DNA of 64,000 nt from contig JAKTNV010000041.1 in assembly GCA_022747635.1 (NCBI GenBank), positions 2,232,501-2,296,500 of the forward strand. The letters are read 5' to 3'. This document shows positions 59,586 through 64,000 of this stretch, one piece after another. The number at the start of each line of letters is the position of its first letter. Position 1 is the stretch's first letter. Origin of the DNA: Hetaerina americana. Its lineage: Eukaryota > Arthropoda > Insecta > Odonata > Calopterygidae. Under the pieces are notes generated by a model, which was given only the letters and a program-made list of their open reading frames with translations, was not told the origin of the DNA and did not search any database. The translations under genes were made by a program, and so were the position numbers.

Positions 59586-60269
59586 TGATGGCTTTCTCTT
59601 TTTTCATCAAGCGCGAGAAAAAATGAGCCAGGCTAAATATTTACTTAGATTCAGCCGCTGGTCACCTCAAAACGTGAGCCACAGTGCACGGCTCCGACCA
59701 CCTTTCCCAATCAAGTCGTCCGGTAGTTTTCCACCTTAGGTCCCGGGTCTTAATACTTCTCAGTCCGCTTTTCAATTGTAAAGTTACTATTTCTCCGACG
59801 ATGCTATCCGTCTCCCGACTCATTCATTCCTTTCAGACTTTCCTCCGCTCGCGTTTAGCGCCGACTGCTCGCCTCTCCAATTCCTTCCTCCAAAGCAGTT
59901 AGCCCGAGGACCCTGTCCATCGCTATATTTTAGGAGTTTCCCATCAAAAGTCTTCGCAGCGGTGAATTAACTACGGGCAATTAGTAGAGAGACATCCCCA
60001 TTACCGTCTGGTCTTTTACTGACCTTTTTCTTTTAGGACTTGATACTCTGAAATTCTCATGATATTGATAACACTTGATTGACACTTGATTATTGAGCAC
60101 TTGAAATAGCTGTTAAATTTATTTCCTAAGAAAATTATTGAAAGTTTAAAAAAATGGTTGCCTAATTAATACATCCTTATGGTTGGTTGGTTGATTAATA
60201 CATCCTTAAAAATCTTTTATATCAGTCGGCTTTGAAGGAATCTCGTTTTGTTTGGCCGAACATCCTCAT
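59586..60269. other. Unassigned stretch
   Basis: No gene or repeat recognised. Confidence 0.4.
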
Positions 60270-61250
60270 TCCGTCCGAAACAGGACGTTTAAATTCCAGA
60301 GAGCTTAAATGACGCAACGCCCGCCCCTCTTTCCGTTCTTCGAGCAAACGTCTCTTTCAATCGACGAGGTTCCCTCGGCTGGACGGGGGCTTCTCGACGT
60401 CGCCGAGGGCGGGCGGAAGGGGGGGGGGGGGTCGGCCGGAGGGGATCAAGCCACCCCACGCCCCTGACGGTGAATTTCAGGCGGCGCCCAGGGAGGGCGC
60501 TGCGCGGTGCACACTCACCAGGTCAGGGCTTCAGACCTCGACGACACGAGAGACGTGAGCGCCGAGTCAGCCGGTCACCCAACCACGAATTCATTGTTTA
60601 CGCTTCGACCCCCGGCCCCGGTAGACCTCCGGCGCGGCGGGCCGTCGTCCCAGCCGGCCACAGAGGAGAGCGGAGGTTCGATCCCGATCGAGTTTGAACG
60701 GACCCTTCCTCAATTCGCTTCGTCGGCGAACGACGCGGGCCCGTCCGCCAGTATCCGAAGGCGAGAGGCACCCTCTGCCGTGGGGCGAGAATGATCCCCG
60801 GTCGGTTCACCCGACCGACGAGGGGCATGGCATCGGGGGGAAGTGCGGCCAGAAGCCCGCGGGGGCGAGCGGCTGCAGTGGCCCGAGAACAAAGAGAACA
60901 GCACCGGGTGGGCCTCGGAGATTTCCAGAGAAGCGCTCTCTCTCACCTTCCGGCTGGAGGTCACAGGCAGCGGGGGGGAGGCAATAGTGGCGCGGGGAGA
61001 AGGCATGTGGAGTCGAAAGAGGTCACGAGATGGAAAAGAGGTCGGAGGGAGGGATGCGCCGGCATAGACTGCGAGGGAGAGAGGAGCGAAGCGAGGCAAA
61101 CAAACGAAATGGCCTCAAATGAGAGGGACGAGAGCTGGGGACCTGGGAGTGGAGGGAGAGGACTTGATGGAGGGGCGGCAGGGGGCTCGCGGAGGAAGGG
61201 CGATACATGCCGGTCGAATCATGGCACAAACGCGCTCGATTAAGTGGGAC
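60270..61250. other. CpG-rich GC island
   Basis: Dense CpG, with a G-run of about 13 bases at 60419-60432. Overlapping frames of 70-150 residues on both strands without family motifs. Lies 0.7 kb beyond the intact RTE element. Confidence 0.5.
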
Positions 61251-61385
61251 CATACTCGGGATAAAGGAATAAACACAGGGCAATTCCGTTTGGAATAGAG
61301 GCAACACCTGAAGTAGAGATGGGCGCAAACAAGTGGGATTTCTTTCCCCTCAATATCACAAATTAATATCAAATGATGGTGAAAT

Positions 61386-61756
61386 GAATTGGAAATTCAG
61401 TGCGATGGATATGGGATGAGAAAAATTGTAAATAAAACAAAGGTTACGCGGTTTTCCAGAAAGAGAAAGGCTAAGCTAAACATTAAAATAGGAGGGCAAA
61501 AACTATAGCAGGTAGAACAGTTAACGTATCTCGGATATACTATAGAAGGTTTTAATGGAGGGGAGAATGTAAGGCAAACGAGGAAAGGATAGGGATGCTG
61601 GACGGGATGAAGGGAGGAAGGAAATACACAGAGATGAAGAGGGACTTGATGCATAGTAGGATGCTGGATTGTGTTTTATTAGGAGTAACAAAATATTTAT
61701 TTGGTAGTTATGTCCATCCAAAATCTTCCTCAACCGGTATATTACCTATAACAATG
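61386..61756 (+). mobile_element. RTE-type LINE copy 8, 3' end with internal deletion
   Basis: Matches the intact copy at 58821-58970 (YGMR, RFSRKRKAKLNIKIGGQKL) then jumps to about 59340 (EGRM..., MLDGMKGGRKYTEMKRDLM) and the 3' UTR ending CCGGTATATTACC. About 370 bases are missing in between. Confidence 0.85.
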
Positions 61757-61929
61757 ATTGTGTGCATATGCACATACATTTCTTTCATTCAGCAGGCTGA
61801 CAGAAGCCGAGTGACTTCACCATCAAATTATTATCTTGATTATGGTACTCGGTGACGAAATTATTGATGGGTAAAGAAAAGACTTGTGCAGCTTACCCAG
61901 TGATTCAACTAATTGTAATTTATTTAATG

Positions 61930-62156
61930 GAAGTCAATCTTATATGGCTGCGTAGATTTTCGCGGCGGTGGCTTGAAGAATTCTGCATGTCCGGGTTTTC
62001 ACCGCGTTGTTGTTTGAAGCCGACAACAGTTTCTCTTTTCAGTTTCACACTCTTCGACCTGAAGACGCCGGATGAAACTTCGGCGAAACTGTTGTCGGCT
62101 TCAAACAACAACGCGGTGAAAACCCGGACATGCAGAATTCTTGAAGTCAATCTTAT
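61930..62156. repeat. Long hairpin flanked by a 14-bp direct repeat
   Basis: Arms 61976-62033 and 62085-62142 are perfectly complementary over 58 bases (one mismatch, then three further pairs, beyond). The spacer is 51 bases. GAAGTCAATCTTAT occurs at 61930-61943 and 62143-62156. The spacer and right arm start include ACCTGAAGACGCCGG ... CGGCGAAAC. No coding function. Confidence 0.9.
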
Positions 62157-62159
62157 TTG

Positions 62160-63355
62160 ACGCAACCTCATGGACCTAAATGATAAACGGTAAAAAAATA
62201 CAACTGCAAGGCCCACTGGCCTTCATTGTAAGTTCGGGCGTCCCCCAGGGAAGTGTAATAGGGCCTCTTCTGTTCTTAATATACTTTAATGACTTAAGCA
62301 CACACGTTGGTAGCAATCTGAGGTTATTTGCTGACGATACGGTGGTATACAGGGAAATAACGAGCCAACTAGATCGCGAGCTACTCTCTAGAGACTTAGA
62401 CAATATCTCGGAATGGTGCAATAAATGGGGAACAACGCTTAATATAGATAAATGCGCAGTTTTGAAATTTTGGAACAAAGGAAGCGAGGAACAGGATATA
62501 AACTACGAAATAGAGAGTTCATTTCTGACTACGGCCAATCAAGTTAAATATTTGGGGGTTGTTCTAACACCACGCCTTTCATGGGGAGCACATATCAGGA
62601 CAATGTGCGGATCAGCTTTAAAGAAACTTGGCTTCATAAAACGGGTGGTGGGGAAATGTAATGAGAAAGTTACAGAGAGGTGTTATTTTGCTCTAGTTAG
62701 ACCTCATTTGGAATAGGCCGCAAGTATTTGGGATCCTTGGGAGAAAATTTGGCAAAAAGAATTAGATTAAGTCCAGAGAAAATCCGCTAGATTCGTTAAA
62801 AATTGTTATGATAAGAACACAAGTTTCACAGGTCTCTTAGGGGAATTAGGCTGGGAACCACTTGAAGTGCGGAGAGAACAAGCGAGGCCCAGACTTTTAG
62901 AAAGGTTCAGAACAAACGAGTTTAACTATGACACTGAAGGAATTATAATGGCCCGACACTACTTAGGTAGATCAGACCACAAAGATAAACTAAGGGAGAT
63001 AGATTCCAGGACAGATAGGTACAAATACTTATTCTTTCCCCGAAAAATCAGAAATCATAATAGTAAGAAACCAAAGTCACATTAGAAATATTAAAAACAT
63101 TGAATATACAAGTCCGAGCAAAGTTAAACACTGCAAAGCTGTTAGGTATACTTTCAGGTGCATGTGTATGTTAGTTGGTAGTTTGAGTTTTTCCATGTGT
63201 GTGGGGTGTAAGTGTTCTTGCATGAGTGTATGACATGTTTTTTTGTGAATGTATGAATTTGTGGTACTTGCATGCGTTTATTTTTCTTTTCTAAACTACG
63301 GGTGGTGTCCTAACACCCCCGCCACACGCCCTTGCGGCGTATTAAGTAGATGTAG
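62160..63355 (+). mobile_element. CR1/L2-like LINE, 5'-truncated, best preserved copy
   Basis: Contains the RT from just before the PQGS motif to the end of the ORF, then a 3' UTR with TTTTTGTGAATGTATGAATT and the family terminus (ACACCCCCGCCACACGCCCT, 63318-63337) and a GTAGATGTAG tail. Adjoins the hairpin at its 5' side. Confidence 0.85.
62180..63085 (+). pseudogene. CR1/L2-like reverse transcriptase, two in-frame stops
   Basis: One continuous frame, interrupted only by stops at about 62714 and 62768. Visible are [33 protein letters not shown] (motif C, both Asp present), VKYLGVVLTPRLSWGAHIRT, FALVRPHLE, then VQRKSARFVKNCYDK, GELGWEPLEVRR and RYKYLFFPRKIRNHN. The preserved frame indicates a fairly recent insertion. 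The N-terminal RT half and endonuclease are absent. Confidence 0.85.
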
Positions 63356-63639
63356 GCATCGGTTGTCAGGTTTCCAGTAAACCTTTCATATTTCTTTAGG
63401 CTGTAGTGATATACGTAAAGGGAAATATCTCCTCATGACGATAGGGTAACTTTATCTAATGCCCAAAATGCATTCCAAATTGGCACGAGACATGGGGCTA
63501 GAGATAAATTTAAATTATTACATTTCCATAAACTTTTGAAGGGAGATTAATTCACTGGAAAACACTTACACATTTTTATTTTTGCATTTTTGCATTTTTG
63601 GATTTTTGCATGAGTGTGTGCGCTGCTGTGGGTGTAATT

Positions 63640-63755
63640 TTCCGTGTTTTTTTTTTGCATGTGGTATTTTTCTTTTTTACGGTTGGTGACCTAACACCCC
63701 CCGCCACACGCCCTTGCGGCGGCTTGCGGGGTATTATGTAGATGTAGATGTACAC
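63640..63755 (+). mobile_element. CR1/L2-like LINE 3' end with GTAGAT tail
   Basis: TTTTTTGCATGTGGTATTTT, CCTAACACCCCCCGCCACAC, CTTGCGGCGGCTTGCGGGGT and ATGTAGATGTAGATGT: the family 3' end in its fullest form. A short TTTTTGCAT tandem lies at about 63575-63610. Confidence 0.8.
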
Positions 63756-63756
63756 A

Positions 63757-64000
63757 TTACGGGGAACCAACATTACAATCGTAAAATCGGCTATATTCTT
63801 GGATTTAACGATAACTGAGGATATGTCCTTGGGAACACACTTCCATGAAATTTGGGGAATAGCAAATAAAAAGCATGGATTCACAAGTAGGATACTTGAG
63901 ATTTGTCTTGAGGGGGTCAAGGAGCTTTGTTATTTCAAATTAATTAGGCCCCATCTTGAGTATGCTCTGAAAGTGTGTATGGTATGATCCTCATGAAGTA
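63757..64000 (+). pseudogene. CR1/L2-like reverse transcriptase C-terminal part, cut by the window end
   Basis: Plus-strand frame 63748-63987 has SAIFLDLTITEDMSLGTHFH, GIANKKHGFTSRILEICLEG and FKLIRPHLEYA, corresponding to residues around KYLGV..L.W..H and ALVRPHLE in the copy at 62180. A stop is at 63985-63987. It belongs to a third plus-strand copy arranged after the preceding 3' end. Confidence 0.75.

Noticed and set aside
60470..61243. Arg/Gly/Pro-rich frames of up to 150 residues
   Set aside because: Composition effect of a CpG island; no motif and overlapping registers.

Overview
The window is repeat-dominated eukaryotic DNA, most likely from a large arthropod (insect-type) genome. The evidence is indirect: several families of RTE- and CR1-type non-LTR retrotransposons, tRNA-derived SINEs with (AT)n tails, mariner transposons, a Penelope-like fragment, long (AT)n microsatellites, no operon-like gene packing and no prokaryotic signals. 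The species cannot be fixed from the sequence. I recognise no host protein-coding exon, no functional tRNA or rRNA gene and no CRISPR array.

The one intact gene is the 991-codon endonuclease/reverse-transcriptase ORF (56494-59469, + strand) of a complete RTE-type retrotransposon (56201-59573), bounded by a perfect 12-bp target-site duplication. At least seven other copies or pieces of the family are present: 5985-7715 (-), 16372-18476 (+) joined to 18477-18981 (-), 28851-30640 (+, with an inverted 5' end), 34509-35525 (+), 36385-37237 (+), 46323-50982 (-, interrupted) and 61386-61756 (+).

A second LINE family (CR1/L2-like RT, 3' end with a short GTAGAT-type tail) is scattered in both orientations as 5'-truncated pieces. 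The best copies are at 62160-63355 and at the right edge. A third, Jockey/CR1-group LINE (48557-50737) is inserted inside the 5' UTR of the broken RTE copy, and the broken target can be read on both sides. A fourth, very old RT remnant lies at 41820-42300. A mariner with recognisable TIRs and TA duplication occupies 14431-15746; two further decayed Tc1/mariner transposases are at 25490-25840 and 43225-44160. A Penelope-like GIY-YIG fragment is at 51066-51780.

Short elements form three groups: SINE-A (tRNA head, conserved body, (AT)n tail), SINE-B (tRNA head preceded by a conserved module, sometimes joined to Penelope-like sequence), and a palindromic repeat made of two divergent tRNA-like sequences, seen twice with the same architecture (14097-14333 and 27857-28090). 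Between them lie GC/CpG-rich blocks (about 8.9, 12.3-13.5, 23.5, 25.9-26.4, 28.2-28.5, 53.8-54.5 and 60.3-61.2 kb) that could be promoter islands but carry no gene I can name. The layout suggests an intergenic or intronic region shaped by repeated nested insertion, twin priming and rearrangement.
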